Of a DNA stretch of 41,745 bases, positions 32,289 through 39,104 are shown piece by piece. Made by a program: the position numbers and the translations under genes. The DNA is taken from positions 1-41,745 of the IMG/VR virus record IMGVR_UViG_3300041809_000490; one strand, written 5' to 3'. Origin of the DNA: a virus. Below the pieces are notes generated by a model. The model was not told where the DNA came from and made no database searches. It saw only the letters and a program-made list of their open reading frames with translations. Every line of letters starts with the position of its first letter. Position 1 is the stretch's first letter.

Positions 32289-32300
32289 CAGACCTACCCA

Positions 32301-32480
32301 ATGGCAACCAGCCCCGCTAAACAGTCCTATACGATCGCCGAGGCCGCCGAGTACCTGGGTGTCTCGATTCAGTCGCTGCGCCGGTGGACCGACGAAGGCA
32401 AGCTCGAGTGCTGGCGCACGCCGGGAGATCAACGCCGCTTCTCGGTTGAGACGCTGGACAAGCTGAGGCAGGCGGCATGA
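32301..32480 (+). CDS. Excisionase/MerR-type HTH DNA-binding protein
   Basis: A 59-residue winged-helix protein. The motif YTIAEAAEYLGVSIQSLRRW is followed by the wing phrase CWRTPGDQRRF, the standard helix-turn-helix-17/excisionase pattern. Likely transcription regulator or recombination directionality factor; with no integrase visible, an early-gene regulator is more likely. It has its own promoter and nearly leaderless start and overlaps the next gene by ATGA. Confidence 0.85.
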   Translation: MATSPAKQSYTIAEAAEYLGVSIQSLRRWTDEGKLECWRTPGDQRRFSVETLDKLRQAA

Positions 32481-32728
32481 GGTCCCCCGCTCAGCGCGTG
32501 GACGATGCGATCGTCTGCTACATGCTTGATCCGAAGTACGTCGTCATCAACGAATGGCAAGGTCAATACGGAATCCCCTGCCAATTGGCGCGGCTCCTTG
32601 AGACTTACGGGCCGGAGGATGTCGTGTCGCTCTCCGTGCACGAGGAACCCGACTGGAGCTGGTGGGAGCCGCGATACGACCTCCCCTATCGTCGCCAGCA
32701 AGCCCGCGAGCGGGAGTTCGGGCTGTGA
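32477..32728 (+). CDS. Hypothetical protein (83 aa)
   Basis: ATG 32477 overlaps the HTH gene stop. 83 residues with VDDAIVCYMLDPKYVVINEWQ and a Trp-rich acidic stretch (EEPDWSWWEPRYDLPY). No recognised family. Tight coupling up and down suggests a real early gene. Confidence 0.6.
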   Translation: MRSPAQRVDDAIVCYMLDPKYVVINEWQGQYGIPCQLARLLETYGPEDVVSLSVHEEPDWSWWEPRYDLPYRRQQAREREFGL

Positions 32729-32925
32729 GTACCCCGACCTTCATCTTCTGTATCACCCTCGGAGCGATTGGATTCGTCTGCTTCGTCCTAGCCTGCCTGA
32801 TCGCCTTCTGCCGCGCTGCTGCCCTCGGTGATGAGATAGCCGCTGAACAGGCTCGCCAGCACCGGAGGGAATGTGAGCGCGTCCCGAGGTTTCCGCAGGG
32901 TCGGTTGAGAGGAAGTGCGCGATGA
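32725..32925 (+). CDS. Small single-pass membrane protein (66 aa)
   Basis: GTG 32725 in a GTGA overlap. An N-terminal membrane segment (IFCITLGAIGFVCFVLACLI) is followed by a basic cytoplasmic tail with AAEQARQHRRECERV. Unknown role; possibly host takeover. Confidence 0.55.
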   Translation: MSTPTFIFCITLGAIGFVCFVLACLIAFCRAAALGDEIAAEQARQHRRECERVPRFPQGRLRGSAR

Positions 32926-33134
32926 CGCGCACGGATCGCCGGCGCAAGAGGCGTTCCATCCGGGCATGGCTCAGGACATGGCGAGAGCTGGACTCGATCT
33001 CTCATCGCCAGATCGCCTCTGAACTGCGACCGCGCTCCGGGCTGGTCCACGCCTCAGGAGACCACGGACTTTCAATGACAACAAGCCCGAGCACCGTCTC
33101 TCACACGGCCTCGGGCGCGACCGAAAGGCTGTGA
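32922..33134 (+). CDS. Small basic hypothetical protein (70 aa)
   Basis: ATGA-coupled at 32922 and GTGA-coupled to the next gene. Very arginine-rich N-terminus (RTDRRRKRRSIRAWLRTW). C-terminal half is Ser/Thr-rich and low in structure. Gene coupling supports it; composition leaves doubt. Confidence 0.4.
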   Translation: MTRTDRRRKRRSIRAWLRTWRELDSISHRQIASELRPRSGLVHASGDHGLSMTTSPSTVSHTASGATERL

Positions 33135-33406
33135 ACCTTCCGATGTTCCGGATTGTAGATCGAGACGAATATCGCCAGATCATCAAGTGCGCGAAGGACT
33201 ACAGCGAGGCCATGAACGTGGCCGTCGATGCGCTCATTGGAATTGCCTCCTACGGCGATGACGTGAGCAAGGCAGAGGCAAGGTCGGCCATGCGCGCGAT
33301 CGAGAAGGTTCTGAGCGAGGCGGGGTATGAGGCGAGGCCGACAGCGCCCATGACACCGCCCGAACACCTGCGGCTGATGAACGCGACGCTTGAGGGGAGC
33401 AACTGA
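33131..33406 (+). CDS. Hypothetical protein (91 aa)
   Basis: GTG 33131 (or ATG 33143, MFRIVDRDEY). Helical protein: YRQIIKCAKDYSEAMNVAVDAL and EARSAMRAIEKVLSEAGYEA. No family recognised. Coupled by stop-start overlap to both neighbours. Confidence 0.6.
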   Translation: MNLPMFRIVDRDEYRQIIKCAKDYSEAMNVAVDALIGIASYGDDVSKAEARSAMRAIEKVLSEAGYEARPTAPMTPPEHLRLMNATLEGSN

Positions 33407-33573
33407 TGACCCTCTCACCACAAGAGGAAGTAGAACGGATGCACGCCCTGCGCGAACAACATGAACGCGAGCTGGATGCACTCGACGCCCGTGACCTTCA
33501 GAGCCAGAAGTGGGAGCGCCAGCTTGAGTTGACCGAGTTCGTGACGGCTCAGCAGAGGAAGGAGAGGCGATGA
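33406..33573 (+). CDS. Small coiled-coil protein (55 aa)
   Basis: ATG 33406 overlaps the previous stop (TGATG). 55 residues, almost entirely charged helix (EVERMHALREQHERELDAL). The last codons carry AAGGAGAGG, the ribosome site of the next gene. Function unknown. Confidence 0.6.
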   Translation: MTLSPQEEVERMHALREQHERELDALDARDLQSQKWERQLELTEFVTAQQRKERR

Positions 33574-34520
33574 GCGAGGAGGCTGTAATCGACGCTGAGG
33601 CCGTGGAGATCGGGACGGAGCTTGCCCCGGTCGCGCCCCCGGCAGCGTTGTTCAAGACCGACGACCCGGCTGAGGTTCTCGCGCGAGCCACTGCCGCGGC
33701 TGATGCGCTCAAGGGCGTCCTTGACCGACAGGGGCTCACGAGCTCGATCAGCGGCCGGAAGTTCGTCAAGGTCGAGGGCTGGACCACGCTCGCGGCGATG
33801 ATGGGCGTCTCAGCGGTCTGCACAGAGACCGAGACGCTCACCGATGGATTCCGCGCGACGGTCGAGGCGCGGATGCCTGACGGGCGCGTGGTGGGCTCAG
33901 CCGACGCGCTCTGCACCCGCGCGGAGAAGACGTGGAGCCAGCGCGACGACTACGCGCTCCTGTCGATGGCACAGACCCGCGCGACCTCCAAGGCCCTCCG
34001 CATTCCTCTCGGCTTCGTGGTGACGCTCGCGGGCTATGAATCGACACCGGCTGACGAGATGCCAGCGCAAGCCTCACCCTCACCGCAAGGGTTACCTTTC
34101 GGCCCCGCGACGGGCGATGACATACTCAAGCAGACCCGCGCGGCGCTCGGCTTCCTGCTCGACAAGGAGCCCGCAAGCCTGGAGGTCACGGGCGTTCTGG
34201 CGAAGGTGAGCGAGGCCACAGCGGCTCCGGACTCGGGCGAGCCATACCTGCCCTACATCGCCTCCTACGCGCTCTGCATGATCGCCACGGCGGTCAAGGA
34301 ACGGCCGACGACTGAGCCGTTAGGGCAGAGCAAGGAGCAGATGGAGACAGCGATGCCGATGACGCCGCGCTCAGGGGTGCCCTGCGCTCGCTGCAACGGC
34401 AAGGGCCACATCACGCGCAACGGCGACGTGAAGGAGTGCGCCAAGTGCCTCGGGACGGGAACGGTTGAGGCACAACCGCTCACGCAACCAGCGGAGCGGA
34501 GCGGAGCTAATAATCCATGA
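33570..34520 (+). CDS. Conserved phage protein, probable recombination/ssDNA-associated, with DnaJ-like zinc motif
   Basis: A 316-residue protein. The core GRKFVKVEGWTTLAAMMGVS, EARMPDGRVVGSADALCTR, RDDYALLSMAQTRATSKALR and IPLGFVVTLAGYESTPADEMP (about 61-175) is a pattern I associate with actinobacterial phages and prophages beside recombination genes. It is often suggested to act on single-stranded DNA, but no catalytic motif proves this. The C-terminus has CARCNGKGH...CAKCLGTG (about 274-300), a DnaJ-type zinc motif. A resolvase-like gene follows nearby, consistent with a recombination module. Confidence 0.6.
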   Translation: MSEEAVIDAEAVEIGTELAPVAPPAALFKTDDPAEVLARATAAADALKGVLDRQGLTSSISGRKFVKVEGWTTLAAMMGVSAVCTETETLTDGFRATVEARMPDGRVVGSADALCTRAEKTWSQRDDYALLSMAQTRATSKALRIPLGFVVTLAGYESTPADEMPAQASPSPQGLPFGPATGDDILKQTRAALGFLLDKEPASLEVTGVLAKVSEATAAPDSGEPYLPYIASYALCMIATAVKERPTTEPLGQSKEQMETAMPMTPRSGVPCARCNGKGHITRNGDVKECAKCLGTGTVEAQPLTQPAERSGANNP

Positions 34521-34945
34521 CCAAGCAGAAAGTTGCCCGCAAGACAGAGTTCCTCATCCACTTCCCAGAGCGGACGCTGACTGTCGATGAGATTTGGCCG
34601 AACGGTGGGGCACCGGAGAATCCGAGTGCTGCGGATGTGGTGAAGGCTTTGGGGGAAGAAGCTCCCTCCGGTCGCTCTCGGGTCAGTGGATTGGAGATTC
34701 CAGCGTGGGTGATCGAAGCGGCTGCCAAGACGCTCTACGACGCAAGCCCGAGCCTTGAAACGGTAGCCGAACTAACGCCAGTGGCCCGCGCGGTCCTTGA
34801 AAGTGCCCACGCCGCGATGAACCCTCCAACCACTGAGCCGAACGCGAGCGCAAGCGAGCTCCTGAACACCCTCATCAACCGAAAGCTCATCTCAGAGATA
34901 GGCGTCTTCGGATACCACGACGGGTCTAGGGCGGTGCTTCGGTGA
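34517..34945 (+). CDS. Hypothetical protein (142 aa)
   Basis: ATGA overlap with the upstream gene. 142 residues with a basic start and TEFLIHFPERTLTVDEIWPNG, then an Ala-rich helical middle (PAWVIEAAAKTLYDASP, ELTPVARAVLESAHAA) and a C-terminal helix (ASELLNTLINRKLISEIG). The middle helix pattern is common in small actinophage proteins of unknown role. Confidence 0.6.
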   Translation: MTKQKVARKTEFLIHFPERTLTVDEIWPNGGAPENPSAADVVKALGEEAPSGRSRVSGLEIPAWVIEAAAKTLYDASPSLETVAELTPVARAVLESAHAAMNPPTTEPNASASELLNTLINRKLISEIGVFGYHDGSRAVLR

Positions 34946-35067
34946 GGGGCTGGCTCTCATGGATCGCGCGTCATCTCTGGCGTCCGAAGTGGACTGGATG
35001 GGAGTGCGACGACGGGCACTGGACCTATGGCAAAACCAACCGCAAGACAGGCCGGTGGGAGTTGTGA
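34942..35067 (+). CDS. Very small Trp-rich protein (41 aa)
   Basis: GTG 34942 in a GTGA overlap, ending in a GTGA overlap with the resolvase. 41 residues with seven tryptophans (RGWLSWIARHLWRPKW, HWTYGKTNRKTGRWEL). Too short to classify, but double coupling supports translation. Confidence 0.55.
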   Translation: MRGWLSWIARHLWRPKWTGWECDDGHWTYGKTNRKTGRWEL

Positions 35068-35393
35068 GCCCACTCGCTGAAAGACGACGTGGGGCCAATG
35101 GAGAGCGCGAGGTGGTCCACGCCCTGCGCCGTCATGGGTGGGAGTACGCGGGCCGCTCGCATGACGGCAGGCCGCAGGCTGGACGCGGCGACATCATCAA
35201 CGGGCCGGCTGGAACCTCTGTCGAGGTCAAGTTCACCCAGCGAGCAGAGCCTTGGAAGTGGTGGGAACAGGCCGAGCGGGACGCCCAAGGACTCATCCCC
35301 ATCATCGCCTTCCGTCGCTCTCGCTCGCCTTGGCTGACGATTCTGGAGCTTGAGGAGCTGCTTCCGCTTCTCGCATTGAGGGAGATGGGCTAG
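35064..35393 (+). CDS. Hjc-like Holliday junction resolvase (PD-(D/E)XK)
   Basis: A 109-residue nuclease-type protein from GTG 35064. The archaeal Hjc-like pattern is clear: RRGANGEREVVHALRRHGW with E14, then RSHDGRPQAGRGDI with D43 and SVEVKF (E54, K56), followed by WKWWEQAERD and IPIIAFRRSRSPWLTIL. The E-D-ExK set is complete. It would cleave four-way junctions during recombination or before packaging. Confidence 0.82.
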   Translation: MSPLAERRRGANGEREVVHALRRHGWEYAGRSHDGRPQAGRGDIINGPAGTSVEVKFTQRAEPWKWWEQAERDAQGLIPIIAFRRSRSPWLTILELEELLPLLALREMG

Positions 35394-35716
35394 TGGCGAC
35401 CTACGTCTTCGGCAAGCTGAGCGAGGAGAGCGCGAAAGTGGCCTACGGGCGGCTTCACGGCGAAAGGAGATGCGGCGCTGGATGCGGCGAGCTGGCGACC
35501 CAGTGGCATCACATCTTCAGCCAGAGCAAGTTTCCGGATCTAGCAGACCATCCGGACAACCTCATCGCTGTCTGCTCAGACTGCCATGAGCGGCACACCA
35601 ACGCGTCCAAACGCCTCCCCAGAGCCGCCGTAGCGCCCGCTGAGCACCTTGCGAGCACTCCGGCGATGGAGAACTACCTAGAGCGCGTTTACGGCGCTCA
35701 GGAGGCCGCAGCATGA
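35393..35716 (+). CDS. HNH-like nuclease / zinc protein
   Basis: A 107-residue protein with GTG start overlapping the resolvase stop. CGAGCG (C27, C31), WHHIFSQSKFPDLADHPDNL (H39-H40, N56) and CSDCHERH (C61, C64, H65, H68) form an HNH scheme. Such small HNH proteins may be recombination or packaging nucleases. The WHHI in place of the D-H or H-H pair still fits the family. Confidence 0.72.
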   Translation: MATYVFGKLSEESAKVAYGRLHGERRCGAGCGELATQWHHIFSQSKFPDLADHPDNLIAVCSDCHERHTNASKRLPRAAVAPAEHLASTPAMENYLERVYGAQEAAA

Positions 35717-36075
35717 CCCAATGCTCCCGAGTCCTCAACCTCGCCAAGCGCTACAACGGCATCTGCCAGAGCGAACTGCTCGGACTCTACAACGAGGCAG
35801 ATGGTGGCCCCGCTATCACCCGCCTCGCTGCCCGCATTCAGGACCTCGAGGACCAGGGCCACGTCTTCGAGCTGCTTCCCGACCGCAAAGGCACCCGCAC
35901 TTACCGATGGGTCTCGGGCCCCGACGTTGGACGAGTCCCCGGCACCACCACCCCCCCGGTGGAGAGTCCCACCCCTGGACCTGCCGAGGACTCGTCGAGC
36001 GCCGAGCCTGAGCAACTAGCCCTCCTCACTGCTCCTGTGGCGCTGAATCATTGGAAGGATTCGGAGGCGGCGTGA
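35713..36075 (+). CDS. Winged-helix protein
   Basis: A 120-residue protein, ATGA-coupled. The N-terminal 65 residues (SRVLNLAKRYNGICQSELLG, ITRLAARIQDLEDQGHVF, GTRTYRWV) form a winged-helix domain typical of small phage DNA-binding proteins. The C-terminal half is Pro/Glu/Ser-rich linker. Likely early regulator or replication accessory. Confidence 0.65.
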   Translation: MTQCSRVLNLAKRYNGICQSELLGLYNEADGGPAITRLAARIQDLEDQGHVFELLPDRKGTRTYRWVSGPDVGRVPGTTTPPVESPTPGPAEDSSSAEPEQLALLTAPVALNHWKDSEAA

Positions 36076-36433
36076 CGAATCTTCCCCGTATATGCGAAGA
36101 GGCCCCCGCGTTCCATCCGAGAGCCCCTTCACTATGCACGGTGTGTATTCCAAGGAGAATCTTAGCGGGCGTCCAGACGGAACGTCGCTCGCATCTCTCG
36201 TCGGCTAGGCGGAGAACCCCGCCGGGGTCGATCCACGGTAGCGTCGCACCGACTGACGGCGGGCTCGTGGGCGATCGGCCTAGTCGGGATATATGCCTAC
36301 CAGCCAAGATTTGCGGCTTCGCATCTCTTAAGCTGGTTAGTTCGTCAACTCGTGGCAAGGATCGGGACGGCGTCCGGGGACGCCTATCAAAGCTACGAAG
36401 CGTTCCCCCCGAGAGGGGGAGGGGGTTTAGGTT
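36076..36433. other. Gene-poor, hairpin-rich interval
   Basis: No convincing gene here: the one long plus-strand frame (reaching 36437) has an Arg/Ser-rich, unstructured translation and unbiased third positions. Several inverted repeats are present: ACCCC-GCC-GGGGT (36216-36228), CCGACT pairing with AGTCGG (36249-36254 / 36282-36287), GGCGTC-CGGG-GACGCC (36369-36384) and CCCCC-GAGA-GGGGG (36406-36419). A structured RNA, origin or regulatory leader is possible. A 24-residue ATG frame at 36134 starting MHGVYSKENLSG is the only other coding candidate. Confidence 0.45.
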
Positions 36434-36712
36434 TTGACTGAGCAAGCTCTTACGGTGGACAGCGAGCGCGACAGACGCCAGAAGGCTCGCCTCAGTGCCG
36501 AACAACAGCGCAAACAGCGCATTGAGGCAGCAAGGACCTGGTGCGCCTCGTTCCTACCCTCAGAGCACTTGGACGTAGGAGCAATGACCGCAATCCTGCT
36601 CCGCGAAGTCCACGGCCCGGGCAAGGTCACAGCAGCGATGGTCCTAGACAGAGCCCACAAAGTCTATGGCGTGAGCGCCAAGGCTCCCCCGAACCAACTC
36701 AGGTTGTTATGA
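36434..36712 (+). CDS. Hypothetical protein (92 aa)
   Basis: TTG 36434 with a G-rich tract (GGGAGGGGG) upstream. N-terminal basic/acidic helix (DRRQKARLSAEQQRKQRIEA), then SFLPSEHLDVGAMTAILLRE and a C-terminus ending APPNQLRLL. The same last residues occur in the tiny gene at 37505. Possibly DNA-associated; function unknown. Confidence 0.55.
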   Translation: MTEQALTVDSERDRRQKARLSAEQQRKQRIEAARTWCASFLPSEHLDVGAMTAILLREVHGPGKVTAAMVLDRAHKVYGVSAKAPPNQLRLL

Positions 36713-36715
36713 GCT

Positions 36716-37477
36716 ATGACTGACAAGCATTGGGGAATCGGCGTCACCCGCTACAGGACGATTGTGGCTGATCCTCCGTGGGATCACTCGGACGGGACCG
36801 GGTTCAATTATGGCTCCAAGGGCACAAAGCCCGGAAGATACGGCGAGCCGAGGACCACGCGACCAGCCTACAAGCATCTGACCGTGGAGGAGATCGCGCT
36901 CGTGCCGATCGACACCATGGCCGAACCGTCCGCTCATCTCTACCTATGGACCACGCAACGGTATCTTCGCGCAAGTTTCGATCTGATGGAATGTTGGGGC
37001 TTTTCGGTGAGTGCCACCCTGACATGGTGCAAGGCCCCGATGGGCTTCATGGGTGGGGCTTTCCGAAGTTCCACTGAGTTCGTCCAGTTTGGTCGTCGTG
37101 GCTCGCTGGCCCACAAGTCCCAGGCTCCGCAGCGGTGGTTTACATGGCCGCGGGTTGGCTGGACTCAGAGCGAACCCGAGGCAAAGCACTCGCGTAAGCC
37201 CGACGCCTTCCTCGATCTCGTGGAGCAGGTCAGCCCCGGCCCCTACTTGGAGATGTTCGCTCGTCGCGGACGGCTCGGCTGGGACTATTACGGCGATGAG
37301 AGCCTTCAGACTGCCCAGATGCCGGGAGACCATTGCGGTCATTGTGACGACAAAGGCAAGCCGGAAGGGTGCCACGATTGTGGGACCTACTCCGCGTCGA
37401 CTCTGGGCCACAGGATTCCATCGGGTCTAGCGGATGGACCTAGGGGCCCTAGAAACCGCCGCCATGCACAGCGATGA
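36716..37477 (+). CDS. MT-A70 family adenine DNA methyltransferase with zinc tail
   Basis: A 253-residue protein three bases after the previous stop. The catalytic DPPW (residues 19-22) lies in RTIVADPPWDH. Further family marks are the KHLTVEEIALVP and AHLYLWTTQRYL stretches, WGFSVSATLTWCK, and EMFARRGRLGWDYYG. MT-A70 enzymes in phages make N6-methyladenine in DNA and protect against restriction. The last 50 residues add CGHCDDKGKPEGCHDCG, a Cys4 zinc knuckle. Active-site motif intact. Confidence 0.88.
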   Translation: MTDKHWGIGVTRYRTIVADPPWDHSDGTGFNYGSKGTKPGRYGEPRTTRPAYKHLTVEEIALVPIDTMAEPSAHLYLWTTQRYLRASFDLMECWGFSVSATLTWCKAPMGFMGGAFRSSTEFVQFGRRGSLAHKSQAPQRWFTWPRVGWTQSEPEAKHSRKPDAFLDLVEQVSPGPYLEMFARRGRLGWDYYGDESLQTAQMPGDHCGHCDDKGKPEGCHDCGTYSASTLGHRIPSGLADGPRGPRNRRHAQR

Positions 37478-37504
37478 GAATCCTTGAAACCCAGAGGCCG
37501 TCTG

Positions 37505-37597
37505 ATGCCACGAGCAAACCCGAGAGCGGAGCGACTAGCGGAGCTTCATAACCCAAAGCGGTTCTCCGCTCCCCCGAACCAGTTGAGGCTTCTGTGA
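37505..37597 (+). CDS. Tiny protein (30 aa) ending APPNQLRLL
   Basis: ATG 37505 with AGAGG upstream, stop overlapping the GTG of the next gene. MPRANPRAERLAELHNPKRF is followed by the same ending as the 36434 product. An alternative 25-residue frame, ATGA-coupled to the methyltransferase (37474-37551), overlaps it; I prefer this one because of the ribosome site and the conserved ending. Confidence 0.4.
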   Translation: MPRANPRAERLAELHNPKRFSAPPNQLRLL

Positions 37598-37875
37598 AAC
37601 GGCAGAACATCGAAATGGATGAGCTACGGCACGACAGACTGACGATGGCTGATGACAGCACTTTTCAGAAGCTACAAGATGAGGCATACAAGCGGCCCAA
37701 TACGGCCATGGGGTACATGACCTTCACGTTCGACCCGCAGCGCTACGAGCCGTGGACCGTGACGTTTCATCGTCGCTTGACCGACAACGAAAGCATCATG
37801 GGGGAGACGATCGAACAGGTCGCAGAAAAGGCGCTGAAGGCTCTTAGAGCAGACGCGGTTCTTTCTGGCGGATAA
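37594..37875 (+). CDS. Hypothetical protein (93 aa)
   Basis: GTGA-coupled start at 37594. 93 residues with a helical start and a beta part (MGYMTFTFDPQRYEPWTVTF). C-terminal helix (IEQVAEKALKALRADAV). Family unknown. Confidence 0.6.
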   Translation: MKRQNIEMDELRHDRLTMADDSTFQKLQDEAYKRPNTAMGYMTFTFDPQRYEPWTVTFHRRLTDNESIMGETIEQVAEKALKALRADAVLSGG

Positions 37876-37878
37876 CTG

Positions 37879-38046
37879 ATGACCGACCACCCATCAGAGC
37901 TACCGCGTGAGCCAGAGCGGACTGCCGATGGTCGGTTCATCGTGGACCCTCAAGCAATGTCTGACCTCGTGGACTGGGCCTTGGCGCAGGACTGGCCCGA
38001 CGACCCGCTGCAGATCCGCCGCGAAGCATGGAAGCCCGATGCCTGA
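37879..38046 (+). CDS. Small hypothetical protein (55 aa)
   Basis: ATG 37879, three bases after the previous stop. Begins MTDHPSELPREPER, a phrase repeated at 38282 (MTHPSELPREGK), then an acidic Trp-containing helix (MSDLVDWALAQDWPDDPL). Its last codons overlap the next gene's ATG by eight bases. Confidence 0.55.
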   Translation: MTDHPSELPREPERTADGRFIVDPQAMSDLVDWALAQDWPDDPLQIRREAWKPDA

Positions 38047-38734
38047 CCTACCCCGTATATGGACGCTGACGGTCTGTGTGCGATGCGGCTCTCAGATGCA
38101 CCATTACATCGATGAATCCTGCGAACACGATTGGCAAACCATCAGGACCGTATTCGCTGAGCCTGTAGAGCAGTTGTTGGTACTCTACTTGACCGTCGCA
38201 ATGCTAACGCAGCGCTCTATGCCGCGAGTGGGCATGAGCCCCTCACTCGAACCGCGAAACGGAGTGGAGCCTGATAACCAAATGACCCACCCATCAGAGC
38301 TACCGCGTGAGGGGAAAGCGATGAACGATAAGAAGGAGACATATCCGGCAGGTTGGAAGCACGCCACGATCCATCTAAACCCCGCGACGGGCGAGATGCA
38401 CAGCGACGGCGATCACTCGGTGCGAGAGTGGATAGAGGCGCGGTCGGAGCCGATGGCTGACCTACCGCGTATATGGACGCTGAAAAGCCAAGCCTCATTC
38501 GCTGAGGAGCATAAGAGCGCATGGGGTGGAGACTTCATCTGGGATGGCCCTTATCTGGCCGATGATGAGCAAGTGCGGGTCGTTGATTCGCAGCCTGTAG
38601 AGCAGTTGTTGGAGTGGCTACGAGAGAATGCCTACAATGCGCTTCTTCATCAGCCGTCTTGGGTGCTACGAGACATCGACGCGCTCCTCGCCGCCCTCCG
38701 CTCCGACTCTACTCGGGAGGAGAACGATGGGTGA
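38039..38734 (+). CDS. Mosaic/possibly fused hypothetical protein
   Basis: As an uninterrupted frame this gives 231 residues, but the content suggests two diverged tandem units. Unit 1: MPDLPRIWTL, a CVRCGSQ...CEH zinc-like segment, then EPVEQLL. Unit 2: MADLPRIWTL ... QPVEQLLEWLRENAYNALL ... LRSDSTREEN. The 34 residues after the first EPVEQLL look out of frame; reading -1 from TTG 38177 gives GTLLDRRNANAALYAASG and a stop at 38272-38274 (78 residues). The downstream unit would then start at 38282 or ATG 38321 (GAGGGG upstream). Either a frameshift fused two genes or the long frame is real. The last codons carry a start-associated repeat. Confidence 0.5.
   Translation: MPDLPRIWTLTVCVRCGSQMHHYIDESCEHDWQTIRTVFAEPVEQLLVLYLTVAMLTQRSMPRVGMSPSLEPRNGVEPDNQMTHPSELPREGKAMNDKKETYPAGWKHATIHLNPATGEMHSDGDHSVREWIEARSEPMADLPRIWTLKSQASFAEEHKSAWGGDFIWDGPYLADDEQVRVVDSQPVEQLLEWLRENAYNALLHQPSWVLRDIDALLAALRSDSTREENDG
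38699..38721 (+). repeat. Start-associated repeat, copy 1
   Basis: CGCTCCGACTCTACT followed by CGGGAGGA, six bases (GAACG plus spacing) before ATG 38727. Encodes the upstream peptide end RSDSTREE and supplies the downstream ribosome site. Confidence 0.75.
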
Positions 38735-39104
38735 CGTCATCTTGACGACGCCAGAGATCAAGCGGCGGTTCTATAAGATGTATCCACTCATGGGAGGGAT
38801 GATGGCTGAGAGACCACTACGACCGCCGGATCGTATCCGCTACGGGCCGAGCGAGGTCGTGGGAGAGCGGGACTATGAGGTGGTTGATGTGCCCGGTGTC
38901 TTCTTCTTCGCGCCGCCGCGCACGCTGCCCATTCGCACCGAAACCGAGATGGACTGGAAACGCAAGCGCATCGAGGAATGGGATGAGCCGGAGGGCCTGA
39001 TTGCCTCATATACCTGGGTGCCGACTGAGGCTGAGCTATGGCAGAAGGGCGGAAATGGCTTGGTCGCTGCGGCCCGCTCCGACTCTACTGAGAGGGGAGA
39101 GTGA
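38727..39104 (+). CDS. Hypothetical protein (125 aa)
   Basis: ATG 38727 after GGGAGGAG. 125 residues: VILTTPEIKRRFYKMYPLMG, then PPDRIRYGPSEVVGERDYEV, DVPGVFFFAPPRTLP, WKRKRIEEWDEP, and the ending AARSDSTERGE that is encoded by a repeat. No family recognised. Confidence 0.6.
   Translation: MGDVILTTPEIKRRFYKMYPLMGGMMAERPLRPPDRIRYGPSEVVGERDYEVVDVPGVFFFAPPRTLPIRTETEMDWKRKRIEEWDEPEGLIASYTWVPTEAELWQKGGNGLVAAARSDSTERGE
39075..39098 (+). repeat. Start-associated repeat, copy 2
   Basis: CGCTCCGACTCTACT then GAGAGGGGA, just before ATG 39104. Encodes upstream RSDSTERG. Confidence 0.7.

Noticed and set aside
36051-36437. Open frame of about 128 codons in the gap before 36434
   Set aside because: Arg/Ser-rich translation with no structure, unbiased third positions, and the GTG start only reflects the upstream stop overlap. 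It begins with a phrase like DLPRI seen elsewhere, so it may be a decayed gene, but I cannot support it.
36026-36505. Reverse frame of 159 codons over the same gap
   Set aside because: Overlaps two plus-strand genes, low-complexity translation and no ribosome site.
37474-37551. 25-residue frame ATGA-coupled to the methyltransferase
   Set aside because: Overlaps the better supported 30-residue frame (own ribosome site and conserved ending).
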